Shown here piece by piece: positions 24,453-32,660 of a stretch of DNA of 64,000 bases; positions within the stretch are counted from its first letter, which is position 1; each line of letters starts with the position of its first letter. This DNA is from UBA1672 sp050633285 (GTDB lineage: Bacteria > Pseudomonadota > Alphaproteobacteria > Micavibrionales > Micavibrionaceae). The notes under the pieces are model-generated. The model had not been told where the DNA came from. It saw only the letters and a program-made list of their open reading frames with translations, and did no database searches. A program made the translations under genes and the position numbers. Location of the stretch: contig JBOEGG010000005.1 in the NCBI GenBank assembly GCA_050633285.1, forward strand, positions 434,001-498,000, read 5' to 3'.

Positions 24453-25898
24453 CTATTTACTATATCGTTCTTCCAATAGGGCAAAAATTGCACGCATTCC
24501 TGTATCAGAACCACCTTTTGGTCGTCCGGCTTTACCAGTTTGTTCCCATGCATAAACATCCATGTGAATCCATTCAATATCATTATTGATGAATTCCTGA
24601 AGAAATAGTGCGGCGTTGGTTGCACCTGCGCGTCCTGCACCTGTACTACTGATATCGGCGCAGGGGCTATCTAAATCTTTGCGATAAGGTTGCCATAGAG
24701 GAAGTTGCCATACAGGATCGTTTATTTCTGTTGTAGCGGAGTTTACTTGTATCTTATGGGCGGTATCATCATTGTTGCTGAATAGAGCAGGGATGTCGTA
24801 GCCCACGGCAATGCGCGCTGCACCTGTTAATGTTGCAAAGTCTATGAGAAGTTCAGGTTCATCTTCGCATGCATATGTCAGGGCATCGGCGAGGACAAGG
24901 CGTCCTTCTGCATCTGTGTTGCCCACTTCTACTGTTATTCCTTTACGGCTGTTTATTATATCAGACGGACGGTATGCATTGCCCGAAATTGCATTTTCAA
25001 CCGCAGGGATTAAAACGCGTAAGCGGATGGGTAAGTTAAGGCGCATAATCATATTTGCCAGCCCTAAAACATGAGCAGAACCGCCCATATCTTTTTTCAT
25101 TGTGAGCATAAATTGCGAGGGCTTGATATCCAACCCTCCGGTGTCAAAGCAAACACCTTTACCAACGAGGGTAACTTTGGGGTGATCTTCTTGCCCCCAT
25201 GTGAAGTCAATCAAACGCGGACGGCGCGTACTTGCTCTCCCGACGTCGTAAATCATAGGGAAGTTCTCAGTTATGAGGTCTTCATCCTTAATCACATTTA
25301 GCGCACAGCCATGCTCTTTGGTTAAGGTTTCTGTGATTGTTTGTAGCTCATCCGGGCCCATATCGTTTGCGGGAATATTTACAAGATCACGGATCAGGCA
25401 TATAGATTCGACAAATGCATGTATGCGCTTTTTATTGCTTTTAGGAGGTAGGACAAGTGCAGGGACGGTCTTTTCACTGTCCTGCTTGTAAAAGGTGAAG
25501 CTATAGCATGCAAGAGCCCAGCCAATGTGTAGGGCATTGTTCTCAATATCTGTTAATGTGCCCTCAATAGAAAAACTAATATCTTTTAAGCTATCTTTTG
25601 AGAATGTAGCAGCAATGGCATTTTTAATTTTACTGCCATCTGTATAGGTGATGTCGTTTTGCGTGCCTGTGGCAATTGCTTCGCATTGACCCTCGTTATT
25701 ATAGATTAGAAAAATTTCACCGGACTTTGCCTTAAACCCCTGATCTTTTGCGCGACTCTTTATTTTGTCATTTTGTGCGTTTAGCCAATCATCAAATGTG
25801 CATTGTTTTATAACAGTAACCGGAATATGGCGTTTCTTTTCTGATTTTGCAAAAGGGCAGAAAAATTCAATGTTTTGTGCGGGCATGAGGTGTTCCAT
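24453..25898 (-). CDS. Leucyl aminopeptidase family protein (M17)
   Basis: 481-residue cytoplasmic dimetal aminopeptidase that releases N-terminal amino acids from peptides. The C-terminal catalytic domain is clear: GKGVCFDTGGLDIKPS, the metal-binding KKDMGGSAHVLGLA, and the signature NTDAEGRLVLADALTYA. ATLTGAARIAVG and the final GKAGRPKGGSDTGMRA are also family hallmarks. The N-terminal domain (about 1-165) is poorly conserved, as is common for the alphaproteobacterial branch. No ribosome site is evident near the ATG. It is convergent with the sugar dehydrogenase gene, 12 bases apart. Confidence 0.93.
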   Translation of the reverse strand: MEHLMPAQNIEFFCPFAKSEKKRHIPVTVIKQCTFDDWLNAQNDKIKSRAKDQGFKAKSGEIFLIYNNEGQCEAIATGTQNDITYTDGSKIKNAIAATFSKDSLKDISFSIEGTLTDIENNALHIGWALACYSFTFYKQDSEKTVPALVLPPKSNKKRIHAFVESICLIRDLVNIPANDMGPDELQTITETLTKEHGCALNVIKDEDLITENFPMIYDVGRASTRRPRLIDFTWGQEDHPKVTLVGKGVCFDTGGLDIKPSQFMLTMKKDMGGSAHVLGLANMIMRLNLPIRLRVLIPAVENAISGNAYRPSDIINSRKGITVEVGNTDAEGRLVLADALTYACEDEPELLIDFATLTGAARIAVGYDIPALFSNNDDTAHKIQVNSATTEINDPVWQLPLWQPYRKDLDSPCADISSTGAGRAGATNAALFLQEFINNDIEWIHMDVYAWEQTGKAGRPKGGSDTGMRAIFALLEERYSK

Positions 25899-25994
25899 TT
25901 ATGTATGAAAATGATGAGCTTAAGATTTATACCAAAAAGAGAGGGGGATTTCGAGGTGTAAGGGTATAAAAGATATTGCTTTTGCACTTTTTAT

Positions 25995-26040
25995 ACGCCA
26001 TAAAAGGCGTCTATGCAGCATTGATTACTTTTTGCTGCAT
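25995..26040. repeat. Two adjacent perfect inverted repeats upstream of the tRNA
   Basis: The first is ACGCC (25995-25999) with GGCGT (26006-26010). The second is ATGCAGCA (26013-26020) with TGCTGCAT (26033-26040), an 8-bp perfect repeat. They end ten bases before the tRNA. A possible promoter for the tRNA (TTGCTT 25976-25981, 17-base spacer, CATAAA 25999-26004) overlaps the first repeat. Confidence 0.4.
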
Positions 26041-26050
26041 CCAACGGTGG

Positions 26051-26127
26051 GGGCGTGTAGCTCAGTTGGTTAGAGCAGTCCGCTCATAACGGATTGGTCG
26101 CTGGTTCAAGTCCGGCCACGCCTACCA
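26051..26127 (+). tRNA. tRNA with CAU anticodon, probably tRNA-Ile2 (lysidine-modified)
   Basis: The 77-base gene folds into a full cloverleaf. The acceptor stem pairs GGGCGTG with CACGCCT (a G-U at the first pair), followed by A73 and encoded CCA. The D-arm is GCTC/GAGC, the anticodon stem GTCCG/CGGAT with loop CTCATAA, and the T-arm GCTGG/CCGGC with loop TTCAAGT. CAU could mean elongator Met or the AUA-reading Ile2. The variable region and the sequence TTGGTCGCTGGTTCAAGTCC resemble tRNA-Ile2, so the isoleucine call is favoured; initiator tRNA is unlikely because its C1-A72 mismatch is absent. It lies between convergent and divergent genes with no partner tRNA nearby. Confidence 0.8.
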
Positions 26128-26334
26128 TTTTTCATTTTATTCTAATTTATATTTTATGCTTAGAGCTCTAGTGGAGTATTTGGGTAAATTACTCTGTGTT
26201 GTAGTGCGGTGTGTGTACCGTTTTTCTTATCCTTTTATTCATGTTCAGCATAATGATTATTATATATATGCATTAGACGTATATATGGTGGCTGCTACTC
26301 TGTGAAAGATTAAGGTAATAGGAGTTTAAGGAAT

Positions 26335-27138
26335 ATGTCTATATTGCGTAGGATATCATTTGGGTTTTTGGCGTTTTTTTTTGGTATAGGCTTCCTGTTC
26401 AACGTTGCTCCGGTTTTGGCACAAAGTAAGGATGAACAAGCTGCCGTTAAGGAGAGGTTTGAAGCATTAGATAATAAACAAGATATCGATGGTATTGTCG
26501 TTTTATGGCAAAATAACCCAAGTGTAACAGCTTTTGTTATTGATACATATTTAGAAGGTGCTTTGGCATTATTTGAGCAGTCTAATGGAGAAAATGAGAA
26601 TAAAATCAAGGCAATGTATGATCGAGGATTACGCGGAGCTTTAGCTGCTGATAAAGCTTTTGGCAGAAAAGTTTTTAGTGATTATGCATCTTCGTTTATA
26701 GGTTGGGATGATCAGCAAAAGAGACAGTTCCGATCTGGGCAAAAATTTTATGGTGATGCGAAAGAGGCATTAAAGGCAAAGCGGTATGAGGACGCTTTTG
26801 CATCAGCTAATGAAAGTATTAGCGTGGCGCGACCATTGGGTGATTGGTGGGGTGTTGCAGTAGCGCAGGCCGTTTCAGGTATTGCTCAAGAGGAGATGCT
26901 TGATTTTCAAGGCGCATTGGTATCTTTCAGTGAGGCACGGTTATTGTTTCATAATTTCGGAATGATGGAAGATTTATTGCGCTCTGAAATTGCAATGGCA
27001 AGGGTGCTTATAGAGTTGAAACGTTTCCCACGCGCATTGGTTAGTATTGATTATGCAGAACCCTTGGCTTTACAGCTTAGGGACAAGGACGGGCAAGAGG
27101 AGCTTAATGTGCTTCGTTCTCTTCTTCATGAGAAATAA
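26335..27138 (+). CDS. Secreted TPR-like helical protein
   Basis: 267-residue protein of unknown function. Residues 1-30 form a signal peptide (RRISFGFLAFFFGIGFLF, cleavage probably after VLA), and AQSKDEQ begins the mature chain. The mature part is alanine-rich and helical with units that resemble tetratricopeptide repeats, for example GDAKEALKAKRYEDAFASAN, GIAQEEMLDFQGALVSFSEA and EIAMARVLIELKRFPRALVS. It is periplasmic and probably a protein-binding scaffold. AAGGA lies six bases before the ATG. It stands alone between the tRNA and the convergent gatB. A comparable secreted helical protein is at 937-1683, but I see no obvious sequence identity between them. Confidence 0.75.
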   Translation: MSILRRISFGFLAFFFGIGFLFNVAPVLAQSKDEQAAVKERFEALDNKQDIDGIVVLWQNNPSVTAFVIDTYLEGALALFEQSNGENENKIKAMYDRGLRGALAADKAFGRKVFSDYASSFIGWDDQQKRQFRSGQKFYGDAKEALKAKRYEDAFASANESISVARPLGDWWGVAVAQAVSGIAQEEMLDFQGALVSFSEARLLFHNFGMMEDLLRSEIAMARVLIELKRFPRALVSIDYAEPLALQLRDKDGQEELNVLRSLLHEK

Positions 27139-27173
27139 GAGGCTATGACAGAAGAATGTATATAGGAATATAG

Positions 27174-27214
27174 TTCTCTCTCATCATTCTATTATTTGAA
27201 ATGATGAGAGAGAA
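27174..27214. terminator. Strong hairpin between convergent genes, likely bidirectional terminator
   Basis: A perfect 15-bp stem (TTCTCTCTCATCATT with AATGATGAGAGAGAA) around an 11-base loop, located between the 3' ends of the secreted TPR gene and gatB. There is no long T-tract on either strand, so termination rests on the stem's strength. Confidence 0.55.
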
Positions 27215-27222
27215 AACTTTGT

Positions 27223-28671
27223 TTAGAGCTTTTCTTTTAAAAGCTTATTCACGATGCCCGGGTTTGCTTTTCCTTGTGATTTTTTCATCACTTGCCCTAC
27301 AAAGAAGCCAAAGAGTTTATCTTTACCACCACGGTACTTTTCAACGTTATCCGGATTTTCTGCAATGACCTCATCGATGATCGTTTCGATTGCACCTGTG
27401 TCGGTTACTTGTTTTAGTCCTTTTTCATCAACAATAGCAGTTGCCGTTTTTCCTGTTGTATACATGTCTGCGAAGACATCTTTTGCAATTTTCCCTGAAA
27501 TTGTATCATCGGAAATTAATGCGATCATTTCACCTAGTTTTTCTGCACTGATTGGGCTTTCTTCTAGTGCCTTTTCGTTCTTATTTAAGATACCTAGGAG
27601 TTCATTTATAACCCAGTTTGCGGCGAGTTTTGCATCGCGCCCTTTTGCAACAGTTTCGTAGTAGTCTGCGCGGTTACGTTCTGCTATTAGGACGCTAGCA
27701 TCATAGGCGTTAAGGCCAAAGTCATCCATAAAGCGGTGCTTTTTTTGATCTGGAAGTTCCGGTAGGGTTTCTTTTAGTTCTTCTACCCATGAAGATTCGA
27801 ACTCTAGAGGGAGTAGATCTGGATCGGGGAAGTAACGGTAGTCGTGCGCTTCTTCTTTTGAACGCATAGAGCGTGTTTCCATTTTAACGGGATCCCATAG
27901 GCGCGTTTCCTGATCAACTTTGCCACCATCTTCGAGTATTTCAACTTGTCTACGTGCTTCATACTCAACACATTGTTGAACAGCTTTTACAGAATTTACG
28001 TTTTTAATCTCGGCGCGTGTACCATATTCATCTCCGGGTCTACGCATAGAGATATTGACATCGGCACGCATAGATCCTTCATCCATATTACCGTCACATG
28101 TTTCAAGGTAACGTAGGATCATACGGATTTTGGAGATATATGCGGCGGCTTCTTCCGGCCCTCTGATATCTGGTTCTGAAACGATTTCCATTAGGGCACA
28201 GCCACTACGATTTAGATCAACATATGATTTTTGTGGGTGTTGGTCGTGTACTGATTTTCCGGCATCCTGCTCAAGGTGTAGGCGGGTAATGCCAATGTCT
28301 TTGACGCTTCCATCAGGTAGGTCAATTTCAATTTTTCCTTCGCCAATAATTGGGTCTTCAAATTGAGAAATTTGATAGCCTTGTGGTAGGTCAGGGTAAA
28401 AATAGTTTTTACGCGCAAAAACAGAATATGTATTTACTTTTGCGTTTAGGCCTAAGCCTGTTCTTACCGCTTGTTCTACGCATTTCTTGTTTAAGACAGG
28501 AAGCATACCGGGCATAGCAGCATCAACCAAGGAAACTTGATTGTTCGGGGCGGCACCAAATTGGGTAGAGGCACCAGAGAATAGTTTTGATTCTGCGGTA
28601 ATTTGTGCGTGAATTTCCATGCCAATTACGATTTCCCAATCGCCTGTTTCGCCTTGGATTAATTTTGCCAT
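27223..28671 (-). CDS. gatB: Asp-tRNA(Asn)/Glu-tRNA(Gln) amidotransferase subunit B
   Basis: tRNA-binding and kinase subunit of GatCAB, which converts misacylated Glu-tRNA(Gln) and Asp-tRNA(Asn). 482 residues. Visible family regions: VIGMEIHAQI, the FSGAST-like LFSGASTQFGAAPN, VDAAMPGMLPVLNKKCVEQA, FARKNYFYPDLPQGYQISQFE, LHLEQDAGKS, and a C-terminal YqeY-like helical domain ending PGIVNKLLKEKL. A ribosome site (AGGA) precedes the ATG by about 10 bases. It follows the secreted cysteine-rich gene by 17 bases, and is the last gene of the gatC-gatA-gatB cluster. Confidence 0.97.
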   Translation of the reverse strand: MAKLIQGETGDWEIVIGMEIHAQITAESKLFSGASTQFGAAPNNQVSLVDAAMPGMLPVLNKKCVEQAVRTGLGLNAKVNTYSVFARKNYFYPDLPQGYQISQFEDPIIGEGKIEIDLPDGSVKDIGITRLHLEQDAGKSVHDQHPQKSYVDLNRSGCALMEIVSEPDIRGPEEAAAYISKIRMILRYLETCDGNMDEGSMRADVNISMRRPGDEYGTRAEIKNVNSVKAVQQCVEYEARRQVEILEDGGKVDQETRLWDPVKMETRSMRSKEEAHDYRYFPDPDLLPLEFESSWVEELKETLPELPDQKKHRFMDDFGLNAYDASVLIAERNRADYYETVAKGRDAKLAANWVINELLGILNKNEKALEESPISAEKLGEMIALISDDTISGKIAKDVFADMYTTGKTATAIVDEKGLKQVTDTGAIETIIDEVIAENPDNVEKYRGGKDKLFGFFVGQVMKKSQGKANPGIVNKLLKEKL

Positions 28672-28688
28672 TATTCTATTTTCCTGAT

Positions 28689-29339
28689 TTATCTGTTGTC
28701 TTTTTTGTATCTAAATTTTGCGTAGCATTGACCAATTGTATAATCACGTTGCGTTATATAGCCATTATTTCTGAAATAGTGTTCCAGTGGATTCAGTATC
28801 ATTTTGTCTATTTTTACTGAATGCATTATAATATCCACCGCATTTCGATTTACAAAGTTTTTAAAGCGTTCAGTTACGCATTTACATATGCTTGCTTTAC
28901 CGACGATAATGGATGAAAGTTTTTTTGATTTCATGCATTCATAGCGAACTTTATCTTCAACCACGTATTCCATGCATGGTGCGTAGGCGTGGGCTCTGAA
29001 TTTATCTCTGGCGTTTGCCCCTGTTCTTGTTTTTTTTTCAAGGTGTTTTATTTCTGTCGATGTGAGAAGTGTGGACATCTCGGAGGCTGTACAGCCACAC
29101 AAGATTTCTTGTTCCTTGGAAGTGAAAACAAGCGTCTCTTCATTAACACATTTGTGATAATAATTGCGCGAAAGGTCAGCGGTTGTATTGCCAGTTGGAG
29201 GTGACTGTTGGTTTAAAATTTCCGGTAACGATTGGACATCATCATTCGTGTCTTGTGCTCTCGTTGAAGAAAGTACAGTTAGGGATAGTGTGCAAACTGC
29301 TAATAATAGCGCGAGAAATTTTAATAAACGGTGTTTCAT
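28689..29339 (-). CDS. Secreted eight-cysteine protein inside the gat operon
   Basis: 216-residue protein with a signal peptide (KFLALLLAVCTLSLTVLSS, cleavage near TRA-QD). The mature chain has eight cysteines: C64, C81xC83, C122, C135, C152xC154 and C205. Two copies of a C-x16-CxC unit (64-83 and 135-154) suggest an internal duplication. The same order and nearly the same spacing occur in the protein at 51620-52249, including C-x12-C between the fourth and fifth cysteine. The ATG overlaps the gatA stop codon (ATGA), which implies coupled translation, and gatB follows. It should be periplasmic or outer-membrane associated and has no obvious link to tRNA amidation. No known family recognised. 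Confidence 0.75.
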   Translation of the reverse strand: MKHRLLKFLALLLAVCTLSLTVLSSTRAQDTNDDVQSLPEILNQQSPPTGNTTADLSRNYYHKCVNEETLVFTSKEQEILCGCTASEMSTLLTSTEIKHLEKKTRTGANARDKFRAHAYAPCMEYVVEDKVRYECMKSKKLSSIIVGKASICKCVTERFKNFVNRNAVDIIMHSVKIDKMILNPLEHYFRNNGYITQRDYTIGQCYAKFRYKKDNR

Positions 29340-30820
29340 GCGGCATCCTTCAGAATGGTTTTTGGTACACCATTGAATTGTGCCAGATTTTCTACCACGC
29401 CCGCAACTTTAAACACAGTTTCCTCATCCCATGGGCGGCCTATAACCTGCAAACCTAGGGGAAGGCCTTGTGTATCAAATCCGGCAGGCACAGACATTGC
29501 CGGTAGACCTGCAAGGGATGCGGGGACTGTAAAGACATCGTTTAGGTACATTTTGATCGGATCATCTTCATTTTCGCCAATTGCAAAGGCGGCAGATGGT
29601 GCGGTTGGTGTGAAGAGTGCCTCACATTGTTCAAACGCTTTCATAAAGTCATTGGCAATTAAGCGGCGGACTTTTTGAGCTTTGATATAATATGCATCAT
29701 AATAGCCGGATGATAAGGCGTATGTCCCAATCATAATACGACGTTTCACCTCATCACCAAAACCTTCGGCGCGAGAAATTTCGTACATATCTGTTAGAAC
29801 GTTTTCATCTGCTCTATGGCCGTAACGTACACCGTCATAGCGCGCAAGATTTGATGAAGCCTCTGCGGGGGCAATAATATAGTATGTTGCCAACGCATGA
29901 TGTGTGTGTGGCAAGCTTACCTCTACTGTTTTGGCACCGGAATCATGAAGCCATTGAATTCCTTTTTCCCAAAGGTCTGCAATTTCTTGTGGCATGCCTT
30001 CAACGCGGTATTCTTTTGGTATACCGATTGTTTTACCTTTTATGTCACCATTAATGGCAGCGGCAAAGTCAGGTACTTCTTTATTTGCAGATGTGCTGTC
30101 CTTGGCATCATAACCAGACATTGATTGCAGCATTAGCGCATTGTCTTTTACAGTACGTGCAAATGTTCCGGCCTGATCCAATGAAGATGCAAAGGCCACA
30201 GTTCCCCAACGTGAACAACGTCCATATGTTGGTTTAATACCTGTAATTCCGCAGAATGATGCAGGTTGTCTGATTGAGCCACCTGTATCTGTTCCTGTTG
30301 CGCCAAGACAGATGCGTGCAGCAACCGCAGCGGCAGATCCGCCGGATGAACCACCAGGTGTCAGATCTGCGTTATCATTGTCTCTTTTCCAAGGATTGAT
30401 AACATTGCCGTAGTGGCTTGTTGTATTGGATGAGCCCATTGCAAATTCATCAAGGTTGGTTTTACCAAGCATGATTGCGCCGTCATCGAATAATTTTTGT
30501 GTCACTGTTGATTCATATTGTGGGATGAATCCTTTTAATATGCGGCTGGCCGCAGTTGTTTGGACATTATTTGTACAAAACAGATCTTTAATCGCCAGCG
30601 GAATACCGTCAAGCGTACCTGCATCGCCTGATGCACGTCGCTTATCAGAACTTTTTGCTTGTTCAAGCGCAAGTTCAGGTGTTTCAGTAATGTAGGCATT
30701 GAGGTCTTTATGCTCTGCCATTGCATCGATGTGCGCTTGTGTTAGTTCTACGGCTGTGAACTCTTTGTTTTCCAGACCAGTTAGGGCGTTTTCAATTGTT
30801 AAATCTGTTAGTTTGGTCAT
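29336..30820 (-). CDS. gatA: Asp-tRNA(Asn)/Glu-tRNA(Gln) amidotransferase subunit A
   Basis: Amidase subunit of GatCAB, which hydrolyses glutamine to supply ammonia to GatB. 494 residues. The Ser-cisSer-Lys catalytic triad is visible: K78 in PLAIKDLF, S158 in GGSSGGSAAAVAA, and S182 in GTDTGGSIRQPASFCG. The region TYGRCSRWG and the C-terminal SVPAGFDTQGLPLGLQVIG are family features. The start overlaps the stop of the small membrane gene by four bases, and the stop overlaps the next gene's ATG, so the operon is tightly packed. Confidence 0.97.
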   Translation of the reverse strand: MTKLTDLTIENALTGLENKEFTAVELTQAHIDAMAEHKDLNAYITETPELALEQAKSSDKRRASGDAGTLDGIPLAIKDLFCTNNVQTTAASRILKGFIPQYESTVTQKLFDDGAIMLGKTNLDEFAMGSSNTTSHYGNVINPWKRDNDNADLTPGGSSGGSAAAVAARICLGATGTDTGGSIRQPASFCGITGIKPTYGRCSRWGTVAFASSLDQAGTFARTVKDNALMLQSMSGYDAKDSTSANKEVPDFAAAINGDIKGKTIGIPKEYRVEGMPQEIADLWEKGIQWLHDSGAKTVEVSLPHTHHALATYYIIAPAEASSNLARYDGVRYGHRADENVLTDMYEISRAEGFGDEVKRRIMIGTYALSSGYYDAYYIKAQKVRRLIANDFMKAFEQCEALFTPTAPSAAFAIGENEDDPIKMYLNDVFTVPASLAGLPAMSVPAGFDTQGLPLGLQVIGRPWDEETVFKVAGVVENLAQFNGVPKTILKDAA

Positions 30821-31050
30821 CGTGTCTCTCTTTTCCGAAATACGAATAGTGCAATTATAATATCTGACACGCCGATTATACCGGCAGCCAATCCAAAAAT
30901 TTGTGCGTTCTCATTATCCAAATCAATATGTTCTGTTATGATTTGTGGCTCTATTAATAACAATGCAGACATACACAGAAATGCAAAGCCGGTTGTAACC
31001 AGCATGAGCTTAATCGGTGTTTTATTTTGCAGTGTTTCGTTATTAGTCAC
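30817..31050 (-). CDS. Small two-helix membrane protein between gatC and gatA
   Basis: 77 residues. A short basic-neutral N-terminus (NNETLQNKTPIK) is followed by two membrane helices, about 15-35 (MLVTTGFAFLCMSALLLIEP) and 50-70 (IFGLAAGIIGVSDIIIALFV), and a charged tail RKRETR. The loop ITEHIDLDNENAQ is acidic. No family assigned. It overlaps gatA's start by four bases and follows gatC by eight bases, so it is certainly in the gat transcript. It is not a standard member of GatCAB operons. Confidence 0.75.
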   Translation of the reverse strand: MTNNETLQNKTPIKLMLVTTGFAFLCMSALLLIEPQIITEHIDLDNENAQIFGLAAGIIGVSDIIIALFVFRKRETR

Positions 31051-31058
31051 ATGAGCCT

Positions 31059-31346
31059 CTATTCAACAACCTTTGGCACGACAAAATATCCTTGTGTGCT
31101 TTCAGGTGCGTTTTTAAGAACTTTATCTACACAATCGCCGTCATTTACGACATCGTCGCGTAGTTGCAAGGTGATATCAACAACATTGGCCAATGGTTCA
31201 ACATTGTCTGTATCAACTTCTGCAAGTTGTTCTACAAATCCGATGATTTTTGAAAGTTGAGGAGCCATTGCCTCAAGTTGTTCGTCATCCATGCGGATAC
31301 GCGCTAATGACGCTACTTTTTTTACTGCTTCTTTGTCCAGAGACAT
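31059..31346 (-). CDS. gatC: Asp-tRNA(Asn)/Glu-tRNA(Gln) amidotransferase subunit C
   Basis: Small belt subunit that stabilises GatA-GatB. 95 residues. The family pattern is clear: VKKVASLARIRMDDEQLEAM, IIGFVEQLAEVDTDNVEP, and the C-terminal LRDDVVNDGD followed by VLKNAPESTQGYFVVPKVVE. It is the first gene of the gat operon (gatC, a membrane gene, gatA, a secreted gene, gatB). The divergent ruvX lies 136 bases away, so the shared gap holds both promoters. Confidence 0.95.
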   Translation of the reverse strand: MSLDKEAVKKVASLARIRMDDEQLEAMAPQLSKIIGFVEQLAEVDTDNVEPLANVVDITLQLRDDVVNDGDCVDKVLKNAPESTQGYFVVPKVVE

Positions 31347-31408
31347 TTATGTTTGCCCTTATGAATTTATCCATGTGTCTTAATTCATGTGAATTGCGTA
31401 CATAGACA

Positions 31409-31437
31409 TTGATTTTTAACCCTTGGACTTCTATCAC
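31409..31437 (+). promoter_or_regulatory. Predicted sigma-70 promoter for ruvX
   Basis: -35 TTGATT (31409-31414), 17-base spacer, -10 TATCAC (31432-31437). It lies 45 bases before the ruvX ATG in the divergent gap with gatC. Confidence 0.4.
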
Positions 31438-31482
31438 TGACAGGTAAGAGGTGCAAGAGCTTATGATAAGGTAATAAACAGC

Positions 31483-31980
31483 ATGGATTTGCTCAAGAAC
31501 ATAATCGTCGATTCTCCAAAAAACTTACCATTATTAGGTATTGATGTTGGAAAGAAGACTTTGGGTATTGCCGTTTCAGACGGAATGCAGTCTATCGCTG
31601 TGCCTGTTGGGACGATAAAACGGACTAAATTTTCTAAGGATATGAGGCTTTTGGAGGCGCATATTCGGGATTATGAGGTGTGCGGTGTTATTTTGGGCTA
31701 CCCGATTAATATGGATGGTAGTGAGGGGCCAAGGTGTCAGTCTATCCGTGATTTTGGGTTGGAAATGAAAAACCAGATTTCTGATGATATTAAGGGGTGT
31801 GATGGCCTTTGGGTTGGCTTGTGGGATGAAAGGTTATCCACAGCTTCTGTGGAAGACTTTGTGGATAATACTGTGGATATCTCAAGACAGCGTGCAAAGG
31901 ACAGGGGGATTATTGATAAGTTGGCGGCGCAAGTTATTTTACAAGGTGCGTTGGATTATATTCAGGCCAATCGATATTAA
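31483..31980 (+). CDS. ruvX: Holliday junction resolvase RuvX (YqgF)
   Basis: 165-residue RNase H-like nuclease involved in pre-16S rRNA 5'-end maturation and proposed as an alternative Holliday junction resolvase. Motif I is LLGIDVGKKTLGIAVSDG with the catalytic Asp. Further family motifs are VCGVILGYPINMDGSEGPRCQ, the acidic WDERLSTASVE and the C-terminal KDRGIIDKLAAQVILQGALD. The C-terminus overlaps the end of the convergent metallopeptidase gene by four bases. It is divergent from gatC. Confidence 0.95.
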   Translation: MDLLKNIIVDSPKNLPLLGIDVGKKTLGIAVSDGMQSIAVPVGTIKRTKFSKDMRLLEAHIRDYEVCGVILGYPINMDGSEGPRCQSIRDFGLEMKNQISDDIKGCDGLWVGLWDERLSTASVEDFVDNTVDISRQRAKDRGIIDKLAAQVILQGALDYIQANRY

Positions 31981-32660
31981 GTGCCTTTGCCATAGCGCAT
32001 AAGCTCATTCCCATGATTTTGCATCCAATATTTTCCTTCAACAAAATTGCAGGATAGGTCACGGCACAGTGTCCAGAAGTCTTTGCTATGATCCATATGT
32101 ACGAGATGTGCGACTTCGTGTGCGACGACGTAATCTATTGCATCGTAGGGTGCAAAAATTAAGCGCCACGAGAATGATATATCTCCGCTTTGAGAACAGC
32201 TTCCCCAACGGCTTTTTGTATCGCGTACAGAAACAGAAGATATCGTCTTTTCTATCTTGTCTGCTTTTTCACTCGCCATATCTGCAAGTCCGGCGCAGGC
32301 GAGTTTGCGTAAGTGTGTTGTTATACGGGTTGTTGGATCGTCCATATATGTCTGGATGTGTAGGGCATCATCATGCTGTTGGAGCTTTGTACGTTTTAAT
32401 GTGGGGTTGTGTTCGATATGTAGGGATATTGTATCCCCAAAAATAGGTAAATTTGTTCCATCTTTGAATGGAAGTGGTGGTGCGAGTTTTTCTAAAGTCT
32501 TTGTGACCCAATCTTCGTGCACGCGGGCAAATTTATATGCCTTACCGAGGGACATCTTTTCCGGAACGACAAGGTTTATTACACGTTCAACAGGATCGAG
32601 GCGTAGGGCAACACGCTTTGCCCTTTTGCTGCGCTTAACGGTGACTAAATCCTCTATCAT
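31977..32660 (-). CDS. YgjP-like zinc metallopeptidase (DUF45)
   Basis: 227-residue protein of the YgjP/DUF45 family, distantly related to M48 peptidases. The zinc motif HEVAHLVHMDHSKDFW (HExxH plus the downstream His) lies at about 170-185 after YVVAHE. The family region VSVRDTKSRWGSCSQSGDIS and LSWRLIFAP-like FSWRLIFAPYDAIDYVVAH is present. The N-terminal part is basic with a KRSKRAKRVALRLD stretch. The first codon overlaps the stop of the PHA depolymerase gene (ATGA), so they are translationally coupled. Substrate unknown. Confidence 0.9.
   Translation of the reverse strand: MIEDLVTVKRSKRAKRVALRLDPVERVINLVVPEKMSLGKAYKFARVHEDWVTKTLEKLAPPLPFKDGTNLPIFGDTISLHIEHNPTLKRTKLQQHDDALHIQTYMDDPTTRITTHLRKLACAGLADMASEKADKIEKTISSVSVRDTKSRWGSCSQSGDISFSWRLIFAPYDAIDYVVAHEVAHLVHMDHSKDFWTLCRDLSCNFVEGKYWMQNHGNELMRYGKGT

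Noticed and set aside
26051..26127. Initiator tRNA-fMet as identity of the CAU tRNA.
   Set aside because: The acceptor stem starts with a G1-U72 pair instead of the C1-A72 mismatch of initiators, and the anticodon stem lacks the three consecutive G-C pairs.
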